64,000 nucleotides of DNA from Streptomyces europaeiscabiei (lineage in GTDB: Bacteria > Actinomycetota > Actinomycetes > Streptomycetales > Streptomycetaceae): contig NZ_CP107841.1 of the NCBI RefSeq assembly GCF_036346855.1, forward strand, positions 4,840,001 through 4,904,000, read 5' to 3'. Below are positions 51,068 to 60,118 of this stretch, in pieces (position 1 is the stretch's first letter; each line of letters opens with the position of its first letter). The notes below the pieces were generated by a model that was not told the DNA's origin, ran no database searches, and worked only from the letters and a program-made list of their open reading frames with translations. The position numbers and the translations under genes were made by a program.

Positions 51068-51140
51068 GGCTTGGCCGGGACGGTCCACCAGTAGGGCTTG
51101 GCCGGGACGGTCCACCAGTAGGGCTCGGCCGGGAAGGGGC
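51061..51140. repeat. 27-bp tandem repeat at the Nudix stop
   Basis: The unit CCAGTAGGGCTTGGCC plus GGGACGGTCCA is present twice perfectly (51061-51087, 51088-51114) with a diverged third copy. The TAG of the first copy is the Nudix stop codon. Confidence 0.9.
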
Positions 51141-51211
51141 GCCCCCCACCAGGGAGGGCGCCCCTCGCTCATTTCGCCGTCCTCCTCAAGAAGACGAGGC
51201 CGTGTTCTCGC

Positions 51212-52855
51212 TCAGTCCTCGCACTTCGCCTTGGACTTCACCTTGGACTTCCACAACCAGTCCTTCCCGTCCTGCTCCCAGGGGGGAGGACCGTCGTGCT
51301 TCCAGAGGGGAGGACCGTCGTGCTTGGAGCAGTGGGGCTTGTGGGGCTTGTGGCCCCCGTGATCACCCTTGCCTCCGTGCTCACCGTGATCACCGTGGCC
51401 TCCTTGATCACCGTGGCCCCCGTGGCCCCCGGGGCCCCCACCATGTCCCGCAGGACCCTGCGGCCCTTCAGGACCCTGAGGCCCGGTGTCTCCCCGGGGC
51501 CCCTCGGGCCCGATGCGACCAGTGTCTCCCTTGTCTCCCTTGTCTCCCTTGGCTCCCTTGGGCCCGACAGGACCGGTGTCTCCCTTGGCTCCCTCAGGCC
51601 CGATGCGACCGGCGTCTCCCTTGTCTCCCTTGTCTCCCTTGGCCCCCTGAGGCCCGACAGGACCGGTGTCTCCCTGGGCCCCCTCAGGCCCGACAGCACC
51701 GGCAGGCCCACTGGGTCCGACTGGTCCGAGAGGCCCGAGGGGACCGGTGTCACCCTGGGCTCCCACAGGCCCGACGGGGCCGGCAGGCCCACTGGGTCCG
51801 ACAAGCCCGACTGGTCCGAGAGGCCCGGCAGGCCCGGCGGGACCCGCAGGTCCGGTGTCTCCCTGGGCCCCCTCAGGCCCGGCGGGACCGGCAGGCCCAC
51901 TGGGTCCGGCGGACCCGGCCGGTCCGGCAGGCCCGGCGGGACCCGCAGGTCCGGCGTCTCCCTGGGCCCCCTCAGGCCCGGCGGGACCGGCAGGCCCGCT
52001 GGGGCCCGCAGATCCACTGGGGCCCGCAGATCCACTGGGGCCGGCAGGACCCGTCGGTCCGACAGGCCCGGTGGGGCCGGTCGCACAGAACGGCGTCGTG
52101 ATGACGTTGTCGTCCAGCGTCACCGCGCCTGTCTGCGCGAGGGCCCGGCCCTGGATCTCGGCGCCGGTCGTCACCGTGATGGATGCCTGGGCCAGGATGG
52201 TGCCCACGAAGGTCGAATTGGTCCCGAGAGTGGCGGAACTTCCCACCTTCCAGAACACATTGCAGGGCTGCGCGCCATTGACGAGCACGACGCTGCTCGC
52301 GGAGGCGGTGGTCAGCGTCGATCCGGCCTGGAAGATGAAGACCGCATTGGGGTCACCCTTGGCATTGAGGGTGAGGGCTCCGGTGAGTCCGATGCCCTCA
52401 TTGGCCGTGTAGACCCCGGGCACCAGTACCTGTCCGCCGAGATCTGCCGTAATGGCAGCCCCGGGTCCCCGACCGGCCGCATCGGTGTAGGCAGTGGTCA
52501 GATCCGTCTTCGCCTGAATGGCCTCGGCGTTGGACACATTCAGGTCGCCGAAGATCTGTCCGGGGCCGGCGGGCGTCGACGACGAGAAGCCCGTCACCGA
52601 GGAGCCCGGACTGAGCCCCACGTCACCGTTGATGACGGTGGGGCCGGTGTTGGTGATCTCTGAACCGGCCAGGATCGCGTAACTCTTGGCGGTCCCCAAC
52701 TCAACCGGGGCTTCCGCGGCCTGCGCGGTGGAGAACCAAGCCAGAGTGGCCGTGGCCAGCAAGACCACGCCGGGCACGACCGCGAGACGCGCCTTGAGGC
52801 GGCGGTTTATACGGGGTCTGCCTCGCAGCGGAGATGGTGCGTCGACCACTGTCAT
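51212..52855 (-). CDS. Secreted ice-binding-like (DUF3494) domain fused to collagen-like Gly-X-Y repeats
   Basis: 547 aa. A signal peptide or anchor ([20 protein letters not shown], then TAQA) is followed by a DUF3494/ice-binding-like beta-solenoid domain (~45-255: [66 protein letters not shown]). Next come about 70 collagen-like GXY triplets (~258-480, [16 protein letters not shown] type), then a His/Gly-rich and Trp/Lys-rich tail ([24 protein letters not shown]). Such fusions suggest an adhesive or surface fibre. The gene lies between Nudix fragments in an apparent insertion. Confidence 0.85.
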   Translation of the reverse strand: MTVVDAPSPLRGRPRINRRLKARLAVVPGVVLLATATLAWFSTAQAAEAPVELGTAKSYAILAGSEITNTGPTVINGDVGLSPGSSVTGFSSSTPAGPGQIFGDLNVSNAEAIQAKTDLTTAYTDAAGRGPGAAITADLGGQVLVPGVYTANEGIGLTGALTLNAKGDPNAVFIFQAGSTLTTASASSVVLVNGAQPCNVFWKVGSSATLGTNSTFVGTILAQASITVTTGAEIQGRALAQTGAVTLDDNVITTPFCATGPTGPVGPTGPAGPSGSAGPSGSAGPSGPAGPAGPEGAQGDAGPAGPAGPAGPAGSAGPSGPAGPAGPEGAQGDTGPAGPAGPAGPLGPVGLVGPSGPAGPVGPVGAQGDTGPLGPLGPVGPSGPAGAVGPEGAQGDTGPVGPQGAKGDKGDKGDAGRIGPEGAKGDTGPVGPKGAKGDKGDKGDTGRIGPEGPRGDTGPQGPEGPQGPAGHGGGPGGHGGHGDQGGHGDHGEHGGKGDHGGHKPHKPHCSKHDGPPLWKHDGPPPWEQDGKDWLWKSKVKSKAKCED

Positions 52856-53441
52856 TGTGACTGACCTTCCTTGTCGCCATTGAGCTCAGCCGCCGGCACA
52901 AGGGCACCCCGGACTCCCGCGGCGAGTTCCGTTCGGACCGGAAGCCGCGTCTCGTATCGAGGTCCGCGGAGTGGGCCGAGAACAGAGGACCGCTGGGGCG
53001 AGCACCTGCCGATGGTGATGAGCCGTCATTAACCCTTTGGAAGCTAGCAATAGCCGCATAAAGGACATACGGATAAGAGGCCGAACGAGGTGCAATGTGT
53101 GTGTTATTCACCCTGCCGGTCGTGTCGGTGCTTGCTTCCTCCGGCCATCGGCTCGCCCTCGGGGAGGGCCTGACCACCAGCCGGATCACGGAGCTGGCGA
53201 CCGACTCCGAGCGCCCGCTCCACGGCTCGACCCCTCCCTGTCCGAAGCAGGTGGGGCCGGCACGGGCTGGTTGACCACCTGTCACCGAGCACGCCCACGA
53301 CCGGCACGGGTACACCGACGTGAGCCGACAGGAAACGGCGGACGCCTTCGGTTCCCCCAGTCCCCGCTGCTTCGCATCGCCCACCGGACACAAGACGAGG
53401 CGTCAGCCGAGACGACCTCGGGCGACCGGGATCCGGATGCC
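52856..53441. other. Gap without an assignable gene
   Basis: It contains the promoter side of the collagen-like gene, with an A/T-rich patch near 53030-53080 (reading on the minus strand TTTATGCGG, TTGCTAGC, GGGTTAATG). No ORF here has convincing protein character. It could hold more remnants of the old locus. Confidence 0.5.
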
Positions 53442-53789
53442 GTGATCACCGTGCAGTCCCTCGCCGGGGACGAACAGGGCGCGGCCGTGGCTCGGGTTCC
53501 GGGAGTCGTCGCAGCACCCGGTTCCGGGGATGAAGTGGACTTCGAGATCCGTAAGGACCGGTCGCACCCCAAGGGCGAGTTGAAGCGCGACGAGGGCGCC
53601 CTCACCGGCGCACTGCGCGAGGTCGAGGAGGAGACCGGCCACCGCCGCTCGCCCGGCACCCGGCTGCCCACGACCCACCACTTCGTCAGCGGGCGTGCCG
53701 AGCAGGTGAGTTACCGGGCGAGCGAGGCGACCGACGGCCACTTCACGCGCAACCGCGAGGTGGACCGGATCCTCCGGCCGGGCCCGCCA
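53442..53789 (+). pseudogene. Nudix (MutT) relic 2: C-terminal part with intact Nudix box
   Basis: In one frame the sequence gives SGDEVDFEI, then SHPKGELKRDEGALTGALRE, VEEETG, LPTTHHFVSGRAEQV and RNREVDRIL. The Nudix box G-x5-E-x7-REUxEExG is complete. The normal N-terminus is absent, a block CLVHRPKYDDW-like is missing after EI, and after VDRIL it degenerates into Pro-rich sequence. It is a partial gene, probably the tail of the original operon copy or another lost paralogue. Confidence 0.7.
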
Positions 53790-54199
53790 CCGCCCGCCGC
53801 ACCCGCCTCACCCGCCTCACCCGGCCCGCAACCGGGAACTGATCGACGAGTCTCCTTGGCGATGCTCCGCCGCGCCTGCCCCTCCGCCGCGCCCGCCCCT
53901 CAGACCCCGCCCGCCGTGTGCCCCTGCGCGTCCGTCCGCGCCAGGCTCCGGGCCCGCCGGGCCGGACCTCGCCAGCCGCAGCTGCATCTCGCCACACAGA
54001 ACTGGCCCTGTTCGACAGTGGTCGTACGGTGCTGCTGCGGAGGTATCGGCTCGTCCTGATGCGCCACACCCACAACGTTACCCAGGGCAAGTAAGCCCGA
54101 TCCCTTCCCCTCGACCCCTTCCACCCGACCCCTCCCACCCGAACGCTCCCACCCGACCCCTTCCCCTCCGAACGCTCCCGCCCCGAACGCCCCCGCGGG
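53790..54199. other. Gap with short Pro-coding repeats
   Basis: No gene assigned. From 54095 to 54195 the segments CCCTTCCACCCGACCCCTCC and CCGAACGCTCCC recur several times. Confidence 0.5.
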
Positions 54200-54262
54200 G
54201 GGCGAAGCCCTTTCAGGGGTGCGGGGACCTGCGCGACCAGCCACATCCGACCCGCGGTCGCG
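54200..54262. repeat. Dispersed intergenic repeat (copy f)
   Basis: CAGGGGTGCGGGGACCTGCG then CGACCAGCCACATCC matches copies d and h with a few changes. Upstream of the lipoprotein gene. Confidence 0.65.
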
Positions 54263-54401
54263 ACACGACGTACGACCCGGGTCCACGGGCGCCCCCGCCC
54301 CTCGGCCTCACCCACCCAGCGTGACGACCTCCCCGACCCGTCGTTATCCGACCGAACGAGCAGGAGACCCGGTACAGACCCGGCCAGGGGATTGGCAGGC
54401 G

Positions 54402-55235
54402 ATGGTGACGCGGCGGCACAGCAGGACAGGCGCGGCGCTCGTCGCGGCAGGACTCATCGTCGGCACGACCGGTGTCACCGGCTGCTCGGGCGGCGGCGGC
54501 CCCGACGACTCCCTCCCCTCCGACCCGGTGGACCTGCTGCACCGCGCCGCCCCCACTCTCGTCCGCGCGGGCAGCTCCAAGGCCCGTACGGAGATGGAGA
54601 TGGCCACCGGCGGCACCCGCGTGACCATCCACGGCGAGGGTGTCTACGACTACGGCAGACAGCTCGGCAGGCTCAAGGTGCTGCTCCCGCACGACCCCGC
54701 CGGCCGCAGCGAGCACCGCCCGATCACCGAACTCCTCGCCCCCGGCGCCCTGTTCATGAAGAACCGCGGCGCGGGCGTCCCCGCCGACAAATGGGTCCGC
54801 GTCGACACGGGCACCCTCTCCGACGGCAATCTGGTCACCGGCGGCGCAACCGACCCGTTCGCCGCGGCCGAGGTGCTGCGCGGGGCACGTACGGCAGAAC
54901 TCGTCGGCGAGACCGAGATCGACGGCACCCAGGTCCGGCACTACCGCGGCACCGCCGACCTCACGACCGCCTCCCGCGCGGCCTCCGAGGGCAACCGGGC
55001 CCCCCTGCGCGCCGCCGCCGAGGGCTTCGCCACCGCCCGGGTCCCCTTCGACGCCTACCTCGACGACGACGGCCGCATCCGGAAGGTCCGCCACCGCTTC
55101 AGCTTCGTCAACGGCGCCCGGCAGGGCACGATCGCCGTCACCTCGACGACCCTGCTGTACGACTTCGGCGTGCCCGTCACCGTACGTCTGCCGAGGCCCG
55201 AGGACATCTACGCCGGGAAGATCTCGGAGGAGTAG
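54402..55235 (+). CDS. Lipoprotein, LppX/LprG-like
   Basis: 277 aa from ATG at 54402. A lipoprotein signal (LIVGTTGVTGCSGGG, Cys 28) is followed by a beta-rich domain with VDLLHRAAPTLVRAGSSKAR, MFMKN-type segment LFMKNRGAGVPADKWVRVD and VRHYRGTADLTTA. The order resembles LppX/LprAFG lipid-binding lipoproteins of actinobacteria. Ligand unknown. Confidence 0.78.
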   Translation: MVTRRHSRTGAALVAAGLIVGTTGVTGCSGGGGPDDSLPSDPVDLLHRAAPTLVRAGSSKARTEMEMATGGTRVTIHGEGVYDYGRQLGRLKVLLPHDPAGRSEHRPITELLAPGALFMKNRGAGVPADKWVRVDTGTLSDGNLVTGGATDPFAAAEVLRGARTAELVGETEIDGTQVRHYRGTADLTTASRAASEGNRAPLRAAAEGFATARVPFDAYLDDDGRIRKVRHRFSFVNGARQGTIAVTSTTLLYDFGVPVTVRLPRPEDIYAGKISEE

Positions 55236-55337
55236 AGGAGTAGCGGAAAGTACGGGGCCGGAAATGGTCCGTTGGTGCCATGCGCGGGTTGTGGGCCGCT
55301 GCCTACCCTAGGAGTCGGTGACGGCAGAGAAGAGGTG

Positions 55338-55523
55338 ATGCGCGTGGCTCCGGCAGGCGGTACGGCGGTTCAGGACCACGTGGCCCTCGCCGAGATCGAG
55401 CTCTGCGGCGACCTCATCATCGCGGCCTCGACCACCGACGGCGACCGCCTCAGCCCCGACCGCATCGACGAGGTCCTGCGTGTCTGGGAAGAGCACGCCC
55501 ACGAGGACCGACCGCCCCGGTAG
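55338..55523 (+). CDS. Small conserved-looking protein
   Basis: 61 aa from ATG at 55338, with AGAAGAGG just upstream. HVALAEIELCGDLIIAASTT, then DGDRLSPDRIDEVLRVW, looks like a folded alpha/beta peptide. It lies 100 bp downstream of the lipoprotein gene. I do not recognise a function. Confidence 0.7.
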   Translation: MRVAPAGGTAVQDHVALAEIELCGDLIIAASTTDGDRLSPDRIDEVLRVWEEHAHEDRPPR

Positions 55524-55712
55524 CGGACGGCCCCGCCGGGAGCACCGGCCCCTGGCCGTATCCGCACACCACGGCCGGCCCCGGCGGCTGATCCTGTGGC
55601 CGCGCCCGGTAGCCGTACCTGGTGACCACACCCGGCAATTACACCCGGCAACCACACCGAGTGGCCGAAAAGCGCCCCCGGGCGGCACGCCCTCCAAGCC
55701 CTCCCCCGGCGC

Positions 55713-56078
55713 TCAGGTCCGCAGCAGCCGCCCGATCGCCTTCGTGGCCTCCTCCACCTTCGCGTCGATCTCGGCGCCGCCCTTGAGAGCCGCGTCGGCG
55801 ACGCAGTGCCGCAGGTGTTCTTCCAGCAGCTGCAGCGCGAAGGACTGCAGGGCCTTGGTGGAGGCGGAGACCTGGGTGAGTATGTCGATGCAGTAGACGT
55901 CCTCGTCGACCATCCGCTGGAGCCCACGGATCTGCCCCTCGATACGCCGCAGGCGCTTCAGGTGCTCGTCCTTCTGGTGGTGGTACCCGTGGATTCCACG
56001 GTCGTGGTCGGTCACGACACCCGGCTCCACGCCGTCTACGGCGGAGGGCACTTCAGCGCCGGCCCCTGTGGTCGTCAT
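55713..56078 (-). CDS. csoR: CsoR, copper-sensing repressor
   Basis: 121 aa. It has the DUF156/CsoR helical fold with the copper ligands in order: Cys in DVYCIDILTQV, His in LEEHLRHC and the Cys that follows. The N-terminal part (GYHHQKDEHLKRLRRIEGQI) carries the His residues of actinobacterial CsoR. Cu(I) binding releases DNA and derepresses copper efflux genes. A CsoR-type palindrome lies 14-36 bp upstream, so it is autoregulated. No copper pump is in the window. Confidence 0.92.
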   Translation of the reverse strand: MTTTGAGAEVPSAVDGVEPGVVTDHDRGIHGYHHQKDEHLKRLRRIEGQIRGLQRMVDEDVYCIDILTQVSASTKALQSFALQLLEEHLRHCVADAALKGGAEIDAKVEEATKAIGRLLRT

Positions 56079-56091
56079 CGCAGCCTCCAGA

Positions 56092-56114
56092 CATATACCC
56101 CTACCGGGTATATG
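56092..56114. promoter_or_regulatory. CsoR operator
   Basis: CATATACCC-CTACC-GGGTATATG: 9-bp perfect arms at 56092-56100 and 56106-56114. The TACCC...GGGTA centre agrees with known CsoR sites. Confidence 0.88.
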
Positions 56115-56266
56115 GTAGCGAACTTTGGCGGGTATGCGCCCTGCGGGCGGCCCCCCTGCCGGTCGATCTTCCTGATGGGCGACACTGGGGGACGGCCCAT
56201 TAGCCGTGGCCGGATGATGCGCCTAGCATCAGCCTGACCGAAACCAATGCATACCGAGGACCCCAC

Positions 56267-56887
56267 GTGCGCTTTCGTCTGACCCCCAGGGAGACGAGCT
56301 TCTACGACATGTTCGCCGCATCCGCGGACAACATCGTCACGGGCTCGAAACTCCTCATGGAACTGCTCGGGGCGGACACCGCCGGCCGGGCCGAGATCGC
56401 AGAGCGTATGCGGGCCGCTGAACACGCCGGTGACGACGCCACACACGCGATCTTCCACCAGCTGAACTCCTCGTTCATCACGCCGTTCGACCGCGAGGAC
56501 ATCTACAACCTCGCGTCCTCCCTCGACGACATCATGGACTTCATGGAGGAGGCCGTCGACCTGGTCGTCCTCTACAACGTGGAGGAACTGCCCAAGGGCG
56601 TCGAGCAGCAGATCGAGGTGCTGGCGCGGGCCGCCGAGCTGACCGCCGAGGCCATGCCGAACCTGCGGACCATGGCCAACCTCACGGAGTACTGGATCGA
56701 GGTCAACCGGCTGGAGAACCAGGCCGACCAGATCCACCGCAAGCTGCTGGCCATGCTCTTCAACGGCAAGTACGAGGCCATCGAGGTGCTGAAACTCAAG
56801 CAGATCGTGGATGTGCTGGAGGAGGCTGCGGACGCGTTCGAGCACGTGGCGAACACGGTGGAGACCATCGCCGTCAAGGAGTCCTGA
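56267..56887 (+). CDS. DUF47 (PhoU-like) protein, partner of Pit
   Basis: 206 aa from GTG at 56267. A helical PhoU-like fold (RLTPRETSFYDMFAASADNI, ITPFDREDIYNLASSLDDIM, NLTEYWIEVNRLENQADQIH). DUF47 proteins are cotranscribed with PiT-type transporters and are thought to control them. The pit gene starts 7 bp downstream. Confidence 0.92.
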   Translation: MRFRLTPRETSFYDMFAASADNIVTGSKLLMELLGADTAGRAEIAERMRAAEHAGDDATHAIFHQLNSSFITPFDREDIYNLASSLDDIMDFMEEAVDLVVLYNVEELPKGVEQQIEVLARAAELTAEAMPNLRTMANLTEYWIEVNRLENQADQIHRKLLAMLFNGKYEAIEVLKLKQIVDVLEEAADAFEHVANTVETIAVKES

Positions 56888-56894
56888 ACCTTTA

Positions 56895-57893
56895 ATGGAC
56901 ACCTTCGCTCTGGTCGTGACCATCGGGGTCGCGCTCTTCTTCACGTACACCAACGGCTTCCACGACTCCGCGAACGCGATCGCGACCTCGGTGTCGACCC
57001 GCGCGCTGACGCCCCGCGCGGCCCTCGCCATGGCCGCGGTGATGAACCTCGTGGGCGCCTTCCTCGGCAGCGGCGTCGCCAAGACGGTCAGCGAGGGCGT
57101 GATCTCCACGCCCGAGGGCTCGAAGGGGATGGGCATCCTCTTCGCGGCGCTGGTCGGCGCGATCACCTGGAACCTCGTCACCTGGTACTTCGGTCTCCCG
57201 TCGTCCTCCTCCCACGCGCTGTTCGGCGGCATGGTGGGCGCGGCACTCGCGGGCGGTACGACGGTCTACTGGTCCGGCGTCCTGGAGAAGATCGTCATCC
57301 CGATGTTCGTGTCACCGGTGGTCGGCCTCGTCGTGGGCTATCTGGTGATGGCGGCGATCATGTGGATCTTCCGCCGCGCCAACCCGCACAAGGCGAAGCG
57401 CGGTTTCCGTATAGCGCAGACCGTGTCGGCGGCCGGCATGGCCCTCGGCCACGGTCTCCAGGACGCCCAGAAGACGATGGGCATCGTCGTGATGGCCCTG
57501 GTCATCGCGGACGTCGAGGACTACGGCGATCCCATCCCGGTCTGGGTGAAGATCGTCTGCGCGGTGATGCTCTCCCTCGGTACGTACGCGGGCGGCTGGC
57601 GCATCATGCGCACCCTGGGCCGGAAGATCATCGAACTCGACCCGCCGCAGGGCTTCGCCGCCGAGACCACCGGCGCGTCGATCATGTTCATCACGGCCTT
57701 CATCTTCAAGGCCCCCATCTCCACGACCCACATCATCACCTCGGCGATCATGGGCGTCGGTGCGACCAAGCGCATCAACGCCGTCCGCTGGGGCGTGGCC
57801 AAGAACATCATCCTCGGCTGGTTCATCACGATGCCGGCCGCGGCCCTGGTCGCCGCCGCGAGCTTCTGGATCGTGAACCTGGCGGTCCTGTAG
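56895..57893 (+). CDS. pitH1: Low-affinity phosphate transporter (PiT family)
   Basis: 332 aa from ATG at 56895. Ten or so TM helices. The PiT signatures are TNGFHDSANAIATSVSTRAL in the N-terminal repeat and GHGLQDAQKTMGI with ISTTHIITSAIMGVG in the C-terminal repeat. It takes up metal-phosphate with protons at high phosphate. Gene order csoR/DUF47/pit is that of pitH1 in S. coelicolor, from memory. It is convergent with pstB. Confidence 0.92.
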   Translation: MDTFALVVTIGVALFFTYTNGFHDSANAIATSVSTRALTPRAALAMAAVMNLVGAFLGSGVAKTVSEGVISTPEGSKGMGILFAALVGAITWNLVTWYFGLPSSSSHALFGGMVGAALAGGTTVYWSGVLEKIVIPMFVSPVVGLVVGYLVMAAIMWIFRRANPHKAKRGFRIAQTVSAAGMALGHGLQDAQKTMGIVVMALVIADVEDYGDPIPVWVKIVCAVMLSLGTYAGGWRIMRTLGRKIIELDPPQGFAAETTGASIMFITAFIFKAPISTTHIITSAIMGVGATKRINAVRWGVAKNIILGWFITMPAAALVAAASFWIVNLAVL

Positions 57894-57907
57894 TCCCCGC
57901 CCCGCAC

Positions 57908-58066
57908 CGCAAGGGCCGCGGGGAACTGCGCCCCGTCAGGGGCGCGGGGAACTGCGCGAGAAGCCCCACCGGACCCACGCCCGACCACTCGGCGACGGGG
58001 GTCTGGGGGCGCAGCCCCCAGGGATGGGACGGGTAGGGGCGGCGGGGGCGAGAAGAACCACCTGCC
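57908..58066. repeat. Dispersed intergenic repeat (copy g)
   Basis: CGCGGGGAACTGCGC occurs twice within 40 bp (about 57917 and 57943), then GGGGGCGCAGCCCCCAG and GTAGGGGCGGCGGGGGCGAG. It fills most of the pit-pstB gap. Confidence 0.8.
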
Positions 58067-58103
58067 ACGCCCCCGCGAGAAGGACCCCGTACGGACGAGA
58101 AGA

Positions 58104-58138
58104 AAGGGCCCGCCCCCGGAAACCGGGGACGGGCCCTT
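58104..58138. terminator. Bidirectional hairpin terminator between pit and pstB
   Basis: AAGGGCCCGCCCCCGG (58104-58119) pairs with CCGGGGACGGGCCCTT (58123-58138) with a single mismatch and a three-base loop, between the convergent pit and pst operons. Confidence 0.85.
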
Positions 58139-58203
58139 CACCTACCTCGCGGCGGCACCGCCATGCAGCACCGCGAGGAGTTCCTTCGGACGAGGACGAC
58201 GGC

Positions 58204-58980
58204 CTAGCCGAAGCGGCCGGAGATGTAGTCCTCCGTGGCCTGGACGGACGGGTTGGAGAAGATCCGCTCCGTGTCGTCTATCTCGATGAGCTTGCCGGGC
58301 TGCCCCACGGCCGAGAGGTTGAAGAACGCCGTACGGTCGGAGACACGCGCCGCCTGCTGCATGTTGTGCGTCACGATGACGATCGTGAAGCGCTCCTTCA
58401 GCTCACCGATGAGGTCCTCGATGGCGAGCGTCGAGATCGGGTCCAGCGCGGAGCACGGCTCGTCCATGAGCAGCACCTTCGGCTCGACCGCGATCGCGCG
58501 GGCGATGCACAGCCGCTGCTGCTGACCGCCGGAGAGACCGGAACCCGGCTTGTTGAGGCGGTCCTTGACCTCGTTCCAGAGGTTCGCGCCCTTGAGGGAC
58601 TTCTCGACGATCTCGTCCAGCTCGGACTTCTTCTTGCCGCCGACCAGCTTCAGGCCCGCCGCCACGTTGTCGTAGATCGACATCGTGGGGAACGGGTTCG
58701 GCCGCTGGAAGACCATGCCGACCTCACGCCGCACGGAGACCGGGTCGACCCCGGCGCCGTACAGGTTCTCGTCGTCGAGCATGACCTTGCCCTCGACGCG
58801 GCCGCCCGGCGTGACCTCGTGCATCCGGTTCAGGGTGCGCAGAAACGTGGACTTGCCGCAGCCGGAGGGACCGATGAAGGCCGTCACCGTACGGGGCTCG
58901 ATGGCCATCGAGATGTCCTCGATGGCCCGGAACGAGCTGTAGTAGGCGTTGAGGCCGCTGACGTCAATTCGCTTGGCCAT
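58204..58980 (-). CDS. pstB: Phosphate ABC transporter ATP-binding protein
   Basis: 258 aa from ATG at 58980 ([11 protein letters not shown]). Walker [10 protein letters not shown], PstB-specific [20 protein letters not shown], signature [16 protein letters not shown] and Walker [13 protein letters not shown]. It powers high-affinity phosphate import. Last gene of pstSCAB; the 82-bp gap after pstA contains a CACGCGGC/GCCGCGTG stem. Confidence 0.96.
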   Translation of the reverse strand: MAKRIDVSGLNAYYSSFRAIEDISMAIEPRTVTAFIGPSGCGKSTFLRTLNRMHEVTPGGRVEGKVMLDDENLYGAGVDPVSVRREVGMVFQRPNPFPTMSIYDNVAAGLKLVGGKKKSELDEIVEKSLKGANLWNEVKDRLNKPGSGLSGGQQQRLCIARAIAVEPKVLLMDEPCSALDPISTLAIEDLIGELKERFTIVIVTHNMQQAARVSDRTAFFNLSAVGQPGKLIEIDDTERIFSNPSVQATEDYISGRFG

Positions 58981-59062
58981 GGGAATCACTGCTTCTTTCG
59001 CGGGGGAACTGGTCGCTGTATGGCCGCGTCAGCGACCGGCCACGCGGCGGAGCCGCGTGTTG

Positions 59063-60118
59063 TCATCGTGGGGCCTTCCAACGGGCGATACCGCGGGCCG
59101 CCAGGTTCAGGATCATGATGAAGGCGATCAGCGTCAGCGACGCCGCCCAGGCACGGTCGTACGCCGCTCCGGAGCCGCCGCTCTGCTGGAACTGCAGATA
59201 GATGTACATCGGCAGCGAGGCCTGCGGGTCGGCGAAGGGGTTCGCGTTGATGTAGTTCGAGCCCCACACCAGCAGCAGGACCGGAGCGGTCTCACCGGCG
59301 ATACGGGCGACCGCGAGCATCACACCTGTCGTGATACCACCGATCGCGGTCGGCAGCACGATTTTGAGGATGGTGCGCCACTTCGGCACGCCCAGGGCCA
59401 GCGAGGCCTCGCGCAGCTCGTTCGGGACGAGCTTGAGCATCTCCTCCGTGGAGCGGACGACGACCGGCAGCATCAGGATGGTCAGCGCCATCGCGCCGGC
59501 GAAGCCGGAGGGGCCCATGCCCAGTATCAGGATCCAGGTACTGAGGATGAACAGACCCGCGACGATCGACGGAATGCCCGTCATGACGTCGACGAAGAAC
59601 GTGACGGCCTTGGCGAGACTGCCGCGACCGTACTCGACCAGATAGATCGCGGTCAGCACACCGATCGGCACGGAGATCACCGCGGCGAGGCCGACCTGCT
59701 CCAGCGTGCCGAGGATGGCGTGGTAGATGCCGCCGCCGGGCTCGGAGGTGGAGACCACACCCATCGAGTGGCCGAGGAAGTAGCCGTCGAGGACCTTCAC
59801 ACCGCGCTTGACCGTCTCGTATATGAGGGAGGCCAGCGGGATGAGGGCGAGCAGGAACGCGACCCAGACGAGGCTGGTCGCCACACGGTCCTTGGCCTGC
59901 CGGCTGCCCTCGACCCGCGAGGTGATGACGTACGACCCGAGGACGAAGAGGACTCCGGCGATCAGGGCCCACTGGATGGAGCTCTCCAGTCCGGCCACCG
60001 CGCTGATGCCGAGCCCCAGGGCGATCGAGCCGGCGGCGACCGCCCACGAGAACCACTTCGGCAGGGACGCGGCACGCAGCGTGCTCGGGCGCTTGCCGGA
60101 GAGAGTCGAGTTGCTCAT
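59063..60118 (-). CDS. pstA: Phosphate ABC transporter permease
   Basis: 351 aa, six TM helices in the ABC-import core plus extra N-terminal ones. The BPD motif region is ELREASLALGVPKWRTILKI, with GMGPSGFAGAMALTILMLPV before it. It starts at 60118, overlapping pstC by four bases. Confidence 0.94.
   Translation of the reverse strand: MSNSTLSGKRPSTLRAASLPKWFSWAVAAGSIALGLGISAVAGLESSIQWALIAGVLFVLGSYVITSRVEGSRQAKDRVATSLVWVAFLLALIPLASLIYETVKRGVKVLDGYFLGHSMGVVSTSEPGGGIYHAILGTLEQVGLAAVISVPIGVLTAIYLVEYGRGSLAKAVTFFVDVMTGIPSIVAGLFILSTWILILGMGPSGFAGAMALTILMLPVVVRSTEEMLKLVPNELREASLALGVPKWRTILKIVLPTAIGGITTGVMLAVARIAGETAPVLLLVWGSNYINANPFADPQASLPMYIYLQFQQSGGSGAAYDRAWAASLTLIAFIMILNLAARGIARWKAPR

Noticed and set aside
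51238..52412. Other long frames over the collagen-like gene
   Set aside because: GXY coding DNA gives open, repetitive frames on both strands. The frame with signal peptide and DUF3494 domain is the real one.
53037..54059. 340-codon plus-strand ORF containing the Nudix-box relic
   Set aside because: Only ~100 codons resemble a protein; the flanks are Pro/Arg-rich without a start or domain, so I call the inner part a relic.
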